From Vanilla planifolia (Eukaryota; Streptophyta; Magnoliopsida; Asparagales; Orchidaceae), in NCBI GenBank assembly GCA_023846275.1, contig CM043877.1, positions 10,027,107 through 10,091,106 on the forward strand: a stretch of 64,000 nucleotides of DNA, in the 5' to 3' direction. The translations under genes were made by a program, and so were the position numbers. Position 1 is the first letter of the stretch; each line of letters opens with the position of its first letter. This document shows, one piece after another, positions 1 to 12,860 of this stretch. The notes under the pieces are model-generated. The model was not told the origin of the DNA. It did not search any database and was given only the letters and a program-made list of their open reading frames with translations.

Positions 1-74
1 TATTTTTTTTTATATAATTAAGTTACATTTTTATGAATTATAAAAAATGCATCGATTACTAAAAGGCAACAACC

Positions 75-238
75 ACGTCAGCAAACACAAGATGAACAAA
101 AGTGGTTGGCTCATATGACGTCTACACGTGGAACATTGGGGGTGGGCCCCGGAGAGCACATGTGGGGTCATTTGATGGAAAATTGCGTTGTGAAAAAGTT
201 GATGTTTTTTATTTTAATTTTAAGTTGATTTATAAATA
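75..238 (+). promoter_or_regulatory. ACGT-box cluster plus TATAAATA, copy A
   Basis: ACGTCAGC lies at 75-82, TGACGTCT at 116-123, the G-box-like ACACGTGG at 124-131, and TATAAATA at 231-238. ACGT cores of this kind are bound by plant bZIP factors (G-box/ABRE and as-1/C-box classes). The order and spacing recur in copy B. No transcript can be assigned to it, so its activity is inferred. Confidence 0.4.
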
Positions 239-1976
239 AATTTGAATTAGGGATTAATGTTATGATAATATATTATGGAGAAGTATTTTATGAATAATTA
301 TTATTATAGATTGATTAAATGATCTTTTTTTTTAATTTTTTTTAATAAAGAAATAGGTTTTGGTTAGACGTTCTTGTCACTTGTGAATGATTGACATGTG
401 TTAATAGTATATCAAGTTTCATCAAATGAATAATTATATTTTAGTAAGAGTTAGGTTTTTTGTTTGATATTTATATTTTATTTAAAATATATATTGGGTT
501 GCTCACATGAGTCGTCAAGTTTTATGGGTCTTATATAAAGAAATGATAATAAACTCACCACCAATCCATTTAATTATATGATTTAATCAATATTTATTTA
601 CAAAAGAAAATACAATTAAGCAAAATATTCTTAATAAAATATATGCTTTTTCATATATAACAATCATGTAATCGTATTATAAAACAAAACATACAATATC
701 ATCAATAACTGTCATATTAAAACCTAAAAATAATACAATAAAACACATAATATTAATCATAATCTATGTTTATCAAATTTACAAAATAAATAGATATTTA
801 TGTCCCCTCACAAAATATAGGAGAGTAGTAAGAAAATAATCTCACTTTTTTTATGTCTCCTATTTTGCCTATTTTTAATAATTTATTTAGGGTTTTTTTT
901 TTCTTATTATAATTTCTTTTATAAATTAAGACCACACTTCTTATAATAGATTGGTGTCATCAAAAGATCTCCAATAAGAATGCTTCTATTCATAAGCATG
1001 TCTTAATCAACTTGCATCATATCATATTTTACATAACATTGTACTATAATTCTTATTCAACCACATTATGAATTTAAATATAAGTTAGTGAAAACTCTAG
1101 CATGGATTACACATCCACATATAGCCGTTCTATGAGTCTAAAGTCAAGCAAATAACAACTCTCAAGGAAGACTTATTGCATTGTAGCCATTGGGAAGAGA
1201 AGAGTATAAAGAGAATTGATTTGCAAATTTTTTTTTATACTACCAAGCGAAATGGAGAGTAAGATTTTTCTAACAGTCATGAGTGGAAAAGAGTAAAGAA
1301 TTTGGTAATTCTCTACACAATTGTCAATAGGAAGGGAACGAACAAGAAATTGTTTCGAAAAGATTCTTGAGGAGTGCAAACAAATCTTTAAGGCATATCT
1401 ACTACTTAACAAAATTGAAGTAGATGATTTATGTACACTTGGTGTATTTGCATGATACTTGTGATGTTAACTAATGGCCTTTATGATATAAAATTTAATT
1501 CTTATAGATAAGAAAAATTTGAATATGATAATTTATATATGATGTGATGATTGATGTATTATAACAATTGCTTTTAATATATTTATTGAGATTTTGATTA
1601 AGAATTAGCACGATTAGTAATTTGCATGATTGTTTTTGAAAAATAATTTATGTATATTGCATAGTATTCATAATGACAATGATATCATATGATTTCTTAT
1701 AGAAATAAATCAGATGTAATTTTTTTTTTGGAAAATAATTATGTATAAATGTTTTATGTGAAAATTATTTAATTAAACAATATAGTCATGTGATAACCAT
1801 GTAATTATTAAAGAGGATTTCTTTTATGATAAAAGTGATTCACAAGCTTAAATGATAATTGGACCGACCACCTTTTTGGCATCACATTTAAATCACATTT
1901 TTTTTAATAATTAAGTAACGCTTTTAGGAATTATCAGAAAAATCCATCGAAATTAATAATGAGAAATCCAAGAAAA

Positions 1977-2148
1977 TGACGTCAGCAATTGGCCAGGAAT
2001 CTTGCGTTCACATAGAACGAAACACGTGGGTCCCCATAGAGCAGTTAAGCGGTGCCTTGATAAAAAAGATGGGTAAAAATAAAATGATTAGAATTATTTT
2101 TATAAAGTTAATGAAAATAGATAGGACAATTTTTTATTATTATAAATA
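1977..2148 (+). promoter_or_regulatory. ACGT-box cluster plus TATAAATA, copy B
   Basis: TGACGTCAGC lies at 1977-1986, ACACGTGGG at 2022-2030 and TATAAATA at 2141-2148. The flanks also match copy A (1,908-1,955 with about 13-60). The ACGT boxes and TATA are better preserved than the surrounding sequence, which may reflect selection or chance. No open gene follows directly downstream. Confidence 0.4.
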
Positions 2149-4030
2149 AATCTAGATTGAAAATTAATATTGTTAAGTGTTATTAAAAAATTATGTATTT
2201 GATAACATGATATAAAAAAGAATTTTGTGAAATAATTGATATTGAATTGATTGAAATATTTTTTTTGATTTTTTTAATAAATAAATAAAATGTGTGTTTT
2301 TTAATTACCTTGATCTTGATTAGTTCATAACAGATCAAGTTTCATTCGACCAATGATTAGACTTGAGAGCTAGTTGGGTTTTTTCTTTGATTTTTTAAAC
2401 AATTTTCAGATGGCATGTACAATATTTTCCTTAGTAGTCGTTGGACTCAGTTTAGGTAATTTGAGATCGTTCATTTTAGGGGAATGTCTATATCGATTTT
2501 TTACTCAGTTTAGGTAATTTGAGATCTTTCAAAATCTTTGACAAGATCTATGGGAACAAGAAGAGGTGGACAAATAATTGCAAGAAATATCAATTTAGCA
2601 TTTTAAAAGTGGGCACAAATTATTTTAAAAATATATATAATATTAAGAATATTTGATGGTCTTAAAAAGAAAAGAGTTATAAAATAATATTTGTCATCTA
2701 AAACATTTTGAAATTTTTTATAATTTTTTTAGAATTTAATGTATTGTATAGTACAATTTCATAGAATTATATAATATAATCGAGAAAAGCAATAAGGTAA
2801 GTAGATTTATAAGATGAGATTATATGTACAAATGTAGGTATACTATTGTATAAGTACAATAAAATATAATAATACATTGAGACTATAGGTCGAATTAGTT
2901 TGACATGTTAAGAAAAGGATCTGATCATATAATATAATCAAAGAATAACACATAATACAATCAAGTGAAAAGAGAGATACTGAACATTAGAGAAAGGTTA
3001 ATAGAGACAAAAATTGACTAAAGATTATACAATGATGACTAAGATATTGTACTAAGCAATTAATGTGTAGGAAAAGAGTCGTAATAAGCAATGTAATATT
3101 ATATAATACGAAAACAAAGAATGTACCTCTAAACAACGCTTTGTCTCCATTTTAGAAAACTCTGTCATCTACTAACCTTGATTCCTTTAATCAAATTAAG
3201 CGCATATGCATCACATTTTTTGTACGTCACTTTTCAAAAAGTCCAAAATAGATAAAAACTTCAAGTACTATTTATATACTATTTTTTCAATCAAATTTAT
3301 GTAAAATTTATTTTTCAATTTTAAAAGCATCAAAACTTAAATAATTATTCCTTTCCTAAGACTTTATTTTTATTTATGAAATTTTTTAATTTTGTTTTTA
3401 AATTCATAAGTTATATACAAATTAAATCCTATATAATTAACACTCTCTGATCTCTTGTTATGTTTTGCATTTGTTTGTAGTTTGTTTGATTATAATTTTT
3501 TAAACAAGACTACATCATAAATACTAATGATAAATCTTATATAGAGTTTCTTTTTATTTTTTTAATAATATAAAAAATCGTTACATATATAATTATTATA
3601 TTTATTCTATTTTTTTTTTTTAAAAACTAAAAATAATTTTATTATATACATTAGTTTTATTTTAAATATCATATTTTAAAATACACAACTTCAACTAAAA
3701 CATCAGATTATTTGAAGGATAATTCCTTTAAATACGTTTGAAAACTTGTTCTAAAACACACAAAAGTCCAACGAAAAGTAGCTTTCCTCTGCTTGAACAC
3801 CATTGTTATGTACAAAGAAAGGGAACAAAATCTGCAAAAGACCAAAAGGATTTCCTCCATTGAACCCATCATGATGATTTTGATCTTTTCACAGAACAAA
3901 AGCAGACATTTCATTTGCTATGTAGTGTTGAGAGGACTGCATAAAAGAGTACCATAAAGCTTAAAGAACCATCACAAAGAGGAACTCAAGCAAACAAACA
4001 TCACAACAAAGCCACATCTCCACAGTTCAT

Positions 4031-5602
4031 TCACATCATAACACAGCTTCCGGTGTTCTCGTCGTTGAAAAGATGAGCACCGTATTCCAACTTGTAGTGA
4101 GGGCTTGGGTAGTACAAGGAGTAATAGCCTGTGTAAGGATGCATCTGAGGTGATTTGTTATACATTACTTGTGTTTGCATCACGCTGTTGTTGTTGTTGT
4201 TGCTGAAGTTTCTTGGGTTTGTCATGGAAGAAGGATGGCATTGTGCGGTGTGAAAGTTCATCATCTGTGATGGCTGTACCATTGGGTTGTTTCCCAACCC
4301 GAAGCCACGGGCAATGGCGGAAGGGAAGCCATTGGTGAGGTGAGGGAGACTTCGGAAGCCATTTAGCTCAGACCCATTTTGGCTCTTCATCCCCACATGG
4401 TTCTGGTTCTGGTTGTGGTTCGGTTCGGTTGCTTTCCTTCCACCTCCATTCGTCTTTTCGTAGGTTGGTGGAGGTGCAGCTGGGTTTGCCTGCTTCAAAA
4501 GGCTGAACTGGTTTAGCTTATCTGTAAGGAACCCAAGGTCATCTTCCTCATCGTCTTCATCTTCGTCTTCGTCTTCCTCGTCGGAGATCAGGGGGTAATC
4601 GAGATTGGCGTGCTGACTCTTGAAAGCCTTGAGACCCTGCATGAGGCCTTGGGTCGGTTGGGGTTTGTTGTTGCCATTTTTGTTCTTTGCAGGACTATCT
4701 TTCACGAGCTGGGAGGGATATCGAGGATGGTTATTGTTAGTTATCATCTTAGTTTGCAGATTGGAGTTGTTTGGTTTCTTATTCCAGAGCTCAGCGTGCT
4801 TTCCAGATCTAGCCAGCTTCTTGATGAGGGTGGATGAGTCCACATTTCCTGAGACTATAACCTTCTGAAGCTCTGCATCAATGGCGACCGTGTAGACACC
4901 TAAGCATGAAGCAAACCGGGGTTATTTCATTACCAAGTAAATGAGACAAACGAGGTAAGATGGGAACTCTTCAAGAAAGTGAACAAAGCAGATGATTTCT
5001 AGAGATCGATTGGTTGATTGTTCATGTCAAAAGAAAAAGAAGCTTTAATTTATCATCCAGCTCGTATCTTAAAACAGGGGAGAGAGATTCTTCTCCTGAA
5101 TGCAAACAAGTAGAAAGAGGACAAAGCGAGTACTGTCTTCTTCTCCCCCTTGTTAGAAGACTTGGCAAGAGAACATCCAAAACCCATCAGTTGCCATCAA
5201 GCTAACAACCACTCGAATCAATCATTAAGGACGATCAAACCGAAGGGATAAACATCGCAATTAAGAGCTAAAAGACATGCAAAGAAAATTCTTTACATGA
5301 AGGAAAGTTTCACTCCCAAGTTCGTATGAACACAAAGAACAAGAGACGAAGTACCTTCAATCCTTTGAAGGAGCTTCTTCACTTCCTGCTTACATCCGTC
5401 ACAGTGTATGTGAACTTTGAGGAATGTCGTCTGCAGGAAAACAGAGAAAGAAGCCAACCGTCTCCTTTAAAACCTCACACCTTTTTTTGCCCTCAGAAGA
5501 CAAAAAGTTTTCCTTTTTCCTTAACCAAAACAGAAAACAAGAGAAGTCCAGGAGATAAGATACCTGGATCCTGAGCAGCTTAAAGTCCTCATCTCTAGTC
5601 AT
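4031..5602 (-). CDS. HIPP: Heavy metal-associated isoprenylated plant protein (HIPP)
   Basis: Three coding exons read right to left: 5602-5564, 5430-5355 and 4899-4031. All introns are GT-AG and the product is 327 residues. It starts [13 protein letters not shown], the usual start of this HIPP subgroup. A single heavy-metal-associated (HMA) domain covers about residues 16-77, with the metal-binding CDGC at 23-26. An Asn/Lys/Pro-rich linker follows, then an uninterrupted Asp/Glu run at about 145-159, then an Asn/Met/Tyr-rich tail. The protein ends in CVMM, a CaaX box whose final Met favours farnesylation. HIPPs are plant-specific metallochaperone-like proteins that bind metals or partner proteins and reach membranes or nuclei through the prenyl group. 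The HMA domain is split between exons 2 and 3, as is usual in the family. Nothing looks broken. The metal and the partner cannot be told from sequence. Confidence 0.95.
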
Positions 5603-5990
5603 TTCTTCTACTATTCCCCGAAGAAGAAGGGAGATAAGAACGATCAATTAAGCGAACCAGAGAGAGAACAGAGATCCAACTGTAACTCAAAAGCAACTCA
5701 ACTGCACCGCTTCTCCTGCTCCGAACGCCTCCCCCGTTCACCTCCGAAAAGCCATCAAACGGCAGGTTAAGAATGGCTCCAGGAAGGAGGAGAGAGAGGG
5801 AGAGGCGGAGAAGAAGAGATGATGTGATTTGACGCTAAATCGAGGAAAAAAAATCAGGTAAAAGAGAAACAGCGACAGCACGGGCCCTCCTCCCATTGGC
5901 CATTCTTTCCCCTTCTTCCACGCATAGCTTCGTCCTTTTGCGACATGAACTGTTCACCAGCTTGCCTTCTCATGCTTGAATCCTTCTCGC
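5603..5990 (-). promoter_or_regulatory. 5' leader and proximal promoter of the HIPP gene
   Basis: Read on the minus strand, the sequence upstream of the start codon is clearly GC-richer than its surroundings and has pyrimidine-rich runs (CT-rich stretches around 5,640-5,660 and 5,780-5,830), typical of plant 5' untranslated leaders. It has no long frame in phase with the gene. I found no convincing TATA box at a fitting distance, so the transcription start is unknown. Confidence 0.5.
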
Positions 5991-5999
5991 TGAGATGAT

Positions 6000-7930
6000 G
6001 AAGGAAAACATAAACCTTTCAAGTGCAAACCTGTTCGACATGCGAAGGATGAGAGAACACATCCCGTTCCCGAGGCCATCAACTTTAATTACTTTAACAC
6101 GAGGAGTGCTTATAAAGTTCATCTATATGAAGCACATTGAAGACAACAATTGGACAACATGCGTACTATATTTGGAAAGAAACATCACAAATATATTATT
6201 AAATATTAAGTTATATTAAAAAAATGCTATATTTAATAAAATAATTGAGAATGCAAAATGATTCTTTTAATCCTTGATATTCTTTTTTTTTTAATAAAAA
6301 ATTAATATTATTTAAAAAAAAAATAAAATTAACTTTTGCTCTTATATATATATATATATATATTTAATTTAAATTTAAAAAATATATTTCAAATCATAGA
6401 TAAATATACAATTGTGTTTTGAAAATAACATTTCTAAATATTTAATAAATGATATTTGCCTTGTGTTAATATTATACCTTCAAAGGTAACTAATACATTT
6501 TAACGAACATTTAATTTTATCTTAACGATTATCCTTACAAAACAACTTCCTTACACAACAATATCGTCAATAGATAATTAATGAACTCACGAGTTTATTC
6601 ATTATATTAATGTTCTCTACAAACATTTATAATTAAGAGAATTTTAACAAACTACACAAAAATAATGATTATAATATTTTGAAAACTATTAGGATAAAAT
6701 GTAAATAAGATTTTTTTTTTTGTAAAATAACTCTAATACACTATTAATTTTTTTTTATTGTAATAGGTTCAACATTTATACTTCACAAAATCACAAAAAT
6801 AATTATAATATTACAAACATAATAGGAAGTTAGAAAAATTAATGATGTAAAAGATGGTTTAGGGCTCATTAGATTTGCAAAAGAGGGGCTTAAGGGTTTG
6901 ATGGCTAAAAAAGATGAGATCAAACTTATAAGTTGAGCTAAATAGTGAGGATTTAGGCTACTCAAGGCTCTATATGAATATTACAAGCTCAAATGTGGGA
7001 ACAAAGAATCATCATTTGATCAGAATTTTTTTTAAAATGAATTTATTAAACCAATCAAAGTACTTATCAAATAATTTCTAAACTAAGAAGCTTTAGTTAT
7101 GTATTAATAAGAAAAGAACTAACCTTCCTTTTTACATTTTTCTTCTCTAGCAAGTTGTAACCTTCAATTGCATCGAGCTAAAGCATATTTCAAGTTGATC
7201 CATTTAAGTAAGAACTAAAGCATAATAAGATGCATGATAATTTAAATCTTAACAATTTTAATAACATTTTTGATTGAGTTTTGAAAAATTAAAAGAATGG
7301 GTTTCTTCAAGCAAAGAATACAAGAAAAATGAATCCCTTTTAAAAGAAGTAAATGAAACTAGAAATCAAGTACTTCTATACACAATAAGAGACCAATCAA
7401 ACTCTTTATTCAAAGAACAAGAATGATAAGAGAGATCAATTCTTATAATATATATTGAAGATATTATATAAACTAAAGTTAAAATTCTAGAGATTAATAA
7501 ACCTTAAAATATTTGGTTCTAAGTCAACAACCTTGAACATCTTCAATACTTCAAAGGAATGGAAATAACTAGAAGTCATTGAGGCACATTCAACACCAAA
7601 CAAAAGTACACCCACAATAGCCTGAAGGAATAATAGAAGCTTGGTTAACAAGAGGATGGAATTCCATTACAATAAAAATGAAAGCACAAAATATTGAGAA
7701 TAACCCACCGATATCGAGCAATGTAACTCCACTTGGTAGGGGGAATGTACTTGCTACTAAACCTAATCTTGCTTTCTATGTTAGCATTAATGGAGATCAA
7801 AATTTGGCTATTGATGCTATTCTAGTTCTAGACACTACACAAATTCTTTAGAGATATTATTAGATAAGTCCATGAACCAAATCACATTACTATAGTCGAT
7901 GAAAGAAATCCAAATATAATGATTTTGAAT
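6000..7930. other. AT-rich intergenic sequence
   Basis: No gene or identifiable mobile element was seen. A short (TA)n microsatellite lies at about 6,343-6,362. The stretch from about 7,000 to 7,900 may belong to the flank of the gypsy fossil that follows, but no domain could be recognised. Confidence 0.6.
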
Positions 7931-7984
7931 TTTTTTTTATCCAATACCTGTTTTTTCGATAAAAAAAATACCAAGAATGGGGAC

Positions 7985-10900
7985 CCAAATTCCAATATTG
8001 ATGGCATGAGGTTTTCTTTGTTGCAAAAACACCAATAGTTATTTTAACATTTTATTTCACTTTATTAACCACTTTTATTGTTATTTCTTGGTGATGATGT
8101 TTATCTTACAAATATTATTATGTATGATTGCATAAAGGTTAGAGTTGTGATGTAAACAAGCTCGAATCTAAGCTCTCCAACCATGTACTACATATCAGCA
8201 AGCAATCAAATCTCTTCTTGATTTGGAATGTAAATTTTCAAATTTGTATTTGGCATAGATAATAAGTTGCTTGACAATTAAATATAAAATCATATATGAC
8301 ATACATAATCATTTAATTTCAACTTTCACAATCTAGGATTCATTTAAGATAATTGGTGTAGAGTACAACTCATCTCACATGCGGTTTGTATTTTGGATGT
8401 AATAACATATTTGTATTAGAGATTTCAAAACTTGCATTAAGTTAATCTTAAACAACATTCATTGCTTGCATTATACTTCCAAAAATAGAAGCATTATATA
8501 CAATCTCATAGCACAAAAGGAACATAGCATGGGCGATACACATTCAGAAGGAGATGTCCCAATGTTAAGATAAGTTAGAAGAATTCTATGAGAGATTAGG
8601 AATAATATTGATGGCTTTAAGAAAGAGATTTATCTACTTATATGTTTAGTTGCCCAAATACTATGAATTAGACCAATGAATCTCCTTCCCATGCCTCTAC
8701 CACCCCTTTGGGTCAAATGACAAAAGAGAACAAGAGTCTATGAATAAAAGAAAATATTAGTGAGTTGTAGGACTATTACATGTGAAATTTATAAGAACAA
8801 ATGAATCATTTTGTCAAAGTTTGAGAAGGATCTTAGGCCAAAATTCAAAGGGAGTGGGTATCATAATCTAAATTAAAACTTTACTATTGCCATTGTTATG
8901 GAGGTTGATTATTTGTCTATGCTATAACATCAAAGAAGTATAACAAAAGGGGAGGGATTTAAGGAAATCAAGGGTTAATGTTAGCAAGACTATAACTATT
9001 ACAGCTAGGGAGGATCCTAACGGAGGTTTGCAACTATAACTCCTATTGCAAAAGTTCTCATTTCTCAGGTTAAGTGTAAGAATATGATCAACTAGAATAT
9101 TATGCTTATGAGTATGCTGCATAGTATAGGGTTTTATTGATTAAAGAGATATTTGATAGTGAAAGTAAAAATAAGCCTGAGATTAAGTTATAAGAAGAGG
9201 AAACTATGGATTAGAGTGTTAGAAGTAGGTAACCCTAATGAGATCAAGGATGATCTTACCTTGATGGTTACAAGATGTGTTATGGATGCACCTAACTACT
9301 GAAGATTGAAAGAGAATCAATATTTTTGATACATTCTTTAAGTGCAGAGAAACACCATGTAAGCTATCTATAGATGGGTAGTAGCATTACCATAATTTTT
9401 TTAGCAACAATGGGTAGGATGAACCTACAGGTCCCCATCCTCAAACTTACAAGGTTGCATTGATGAATAAAGGCCACTGTAAAAATGACTAAAAAGTGTT
9501 AGGTTACTTCACCATCAATGTTTCCTTTGGAATTTGGTATCATTAGCTGCCCATGGACGGATGTCATGTCTTAACTGTGAAGGCATGGTTGTACTACCGA
9601 GGTGCCACCCATAAAGTAGGGCCAATCTTTATGATTTCAAGATAAATGATAAGAAAGTTATCATACAACCAACCAGACCTAAGCAAGTCTTCATTTGACA
9701 CAAAGAGAATCCAACATTAATGTAAATAACAAGACTCCCAATATTTTGCAAAGAAAAGAGTTTGAGAATGAGAACTTCTTTGATACTATAATTTCTGCAA
9801 TAGCAAAGAATTCATCTTGAAGACTTACCTTCTAATTTACCTTCCTTAAAAAATATTTAACATATTATATAATTGATTTTACAATTATCCTTACCCAACC
9901 TACAACATTATTAGATGAAACTTAGTAAGCAAAGTAAGTTGCTAAGTAGGATAGCTATTGAAGAAAGCTTGACATTGTTTGTGCCCTTATGCCATTCCAG
10001 TATTATTCGATCCTATGAATGATGGCCATTTAAGGCTGTGCATTGAGAATAAGACTATTGACAAAATCACTATCAAATATAGGTTCTTGATTACTATATT
10101 AGATGATATGTTAGACAAATATATGTAGGGCCATAATATTTGCAAAAATAGACATTTAAAGTAGCGATCATCAAATCACAATTAGAGAAGAAATGAATGA
10201 AAAATGATTTTTAAGATCAAAAAAGAATTGCATGAATGGTTAATAGTGTTTTTGGTATTTCAAATGTTCTATTATCCCTGCTAGGATGATGACTTGCATA
10301 TTTAGATATTCTATTAGAAAGTTTATTATAATTTATTTTAATGAAATTTTAGTTATAGCAGTTTTTCTATTGAATATGTGGTGTACATAAGGACTTTGTT
10401 TGATGTTCTTAAGACTGAGAAATTATATATTAATATGAAAAATGGTACATCTTTGATTGAACTAAGAGTGAACTAAGAGTATTGTTAAGCTATGTGAAAA
10501 TTGCTAGAGAAATGAAGGTAGATCTTAATAAGGTTAAGTCAATTAGAGAGTGGCCTAAGCCAACAAATATACATGAAGCATGAGATTTCTATAGTTAAGC
10601 TACTTTTTGTGGAAAGTTCTTTAGAGATTGCAGCACAATAACAATAATAATCTTTTATTGTTTGAAGAAAGGAGAACTTTAGTGATCTGGTTCTACTGCA
10701 AAGGCACTGGGGAATATTAAAGAGAAGTTACAAGAGTTCCTTTTCTTATGCTACCAAATTTTTCTAAACTTTTTAAATGTACATTGTGATTTTGGTGATG
10801 TAGGAATATAAGTCTTTAGTCAAGTAAATTCTACAGGGTATTTCAGAGAGAAGTATATTGTGTTGAAATTGAATTACTCTAATTATAAGATTCATATGCT

Positions 10901-12860
10901 TTGTTTAGTTTTTAAGACATTGGAAATAATGTTTGTAACCTAAGAAATTTATATTACTTTCTAACCATCAAGTCCTAAGGTGTATAAGCTCTCAAACAAA
11001 GTTAAATCCTACACAAGTGAGTAGCTTATTTACAAAAAATATATATTTGTCCTAAAACATTGCAAGGGAAGCAATAATAGACCATTGGTTCATTAACTAG
11101 AAGCGCTTTTAGTCTTACACATAAAAAAATCCATTTGGTAGGATTTGAAAATATTAGGGACAATTATTCTAATTTTGAAGATTTCTATTAAATTTATAAT
11201 GTTTTTGCCCATCTAATTAGAGATGACTACTTATTCAAAAGTACTAAGGTTCGTATTCTTAATACTTAAGAAATTTATAGAGATGAACAAGGAAACATAT
11301 TAGGTGTGATAAAGATTTGGGTCAAAAGCAAATTTTATTAGACCAAACTAAAAAGGTTAATGACAAAGATTATTGATAGCTATAGAATTTAGCAAGATAC
11401 GAAAGCTACAAAGTAGCACACTAGACTTCTTGTATCCTTGCCAATCCCAAGAGACCTTAGAAAGCTATGAGTATTAATTTCATTTCAAGACTACGACGAC
11501 CTTTTAGGAAGCATGATTCTTTGTTGTTCGTAGCAAATAAATTTTCTAAAATGACTTATTTCTAAAATGTCATATTCACAAGTTATCTTCGAGAAGTCAT
11601 GTTAAATTTCATTGGTACTTAACTTTTGTTTTCCATCACTTATCAACTTTGCATCGATGAGCAGACAAAGATAATAAATAAAAATATATTTAATTTTCTT
11701 AAATGCCTAGTAAGTGAGCTTAAAACTAATTAAAACTTTTTAATACCTTGGGTTTAGATTACATATAATAATGTTAAAAATAGATCCATTGTTATCCCAA
11801 AATGAAATTGTCCATAGCCATTAGGCATATTTTCCTAAACATTTAGCTTCTTTACCACCAACATACAAGACAAGTACTTTTGCACAAAAATTTACGTAGC
11901 ATCTGCATGAGTTGTATAAAGAATTCTAAATGAAATTGAAAATTTCTATGATTATTATTGAAATAAAGCTAGTAAATGTAAGAAGAAATAGACATTTGAG
12001 GTGGGAGTGTCTCTTCTAGTCCATTTGATTCCATAACAATAGCTCCAGAGAATCCTCGAGAAATTAAAAAGAATGGGTTCATTGAGAGTTCTAAGGAGAA
12101 CAAAAGACAACACTTATGCCATGGAGATTCCTTTTCATTGGGGACTAAATCCAGCCTCCAACATATCTAATGACTACTCACAAAGAGTCAGTACATGAGC
12201 CATTAAATTTTCCTATTGCACCTTTGCCTTTTTCTTCTACTAAGGTGGGGTGTGATAACAATGGGATCCATTATTTCACTCATTGAAGATAAATGATATT
12301 TGATCAGGGGGATTAATGAACATCCACACTTATAATATTGTTGCTGAAAAAGTTTACTAGACACTACGCCATAGGCTCTAAGGACACAGTACGAGCTGCG
12401 TAATTCGTATTGTAGATTACCATGACATACAAGATGTTCTTTGCTATTGCAAATAAATTAGAAGTATTTCCGTATTTCATTTCCCTTTATTAAGAATAGT
12501 TGTATTTTTTTTATGTTGATTGTATTCTACACATTATTATGTATGGTTGAATAGAGGTTTGATATGTGTTAGAAAAAAGCTCAAATCTAGATTCTACACA
12601 TTTTTGCTACAGATCGAACAAGTAATCAATCCTTTGAAAAGATGTCTAATTCTTACATCTAATGAACAATTACCACAATCACTCGAGGGTTATAGAGTAG
12701 CTATTAGTGCCAGGTATTATGGTCTAACTGGACATCCAACCAAATTAGTCAATGACGAATGTTGTTTCGACTGTCTTAGTTCTAATAAAAAATTGATCTC
12801 CCTCGATTGGGTGTTTGATCCTTCTAAAGTCCAAAATTCAAGTTTTATTGTTTGAAACAA
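7985..12860 (+). mobile_element. Decayed Ty3/gypsy LTR retrotransposon
   Basis: Two diverged direct repeats, about 7,985-8,400 and 12,410-12,860, look like the LTRs. Between them, in plus-strand order, are gag-like remnants (about 8,780-8,930), a protease/linker region (about 9,290-9,700), reverse transcriptase (about 9,990-10,640), RNase H (about 10,680-10,900) and integrase (about 11,060-11,570). This protease-RT-RNase H-integrase order is that of Ty3/gypsy. The copy is broken many times throughout. LTR divergence by eye suggests an old insertion. Boundaries are approximate and no target-site duplication was established. Confidence 0.85.

Larger units (their letters stand above)
1..3650. 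other. AT-rich intergenic DNA with a duplicated promoter-like block
   Basis: No coding exon is recognisable on either strand. Two blocks, about 10-435 and 1,905-2,360, resemble each other by eye over most of their length. Each has ACGT-core boxes followed about 100 bp later by TATAAATA. The rest is poly(A)/poly(T)-rich sequence without a repeat family that I can name. The block pair could be the promoter of a gene that begins elsewhere, a segmental duplication, or the LTRs of a small decayed element. Confidence 0.6.

Noticed and set aside
5326-5647. Open frames across HIPP exons 1 and 2 on both strands
   Set aside because: They cross the defined splice sites or lie antisense; the HMA domain fixes the real frame.
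12520-12855. 111-codon plus-strand frame
   Set aside because: It lies within the proposed 3' LTR of the gypsy fossil and has no protein similarity.
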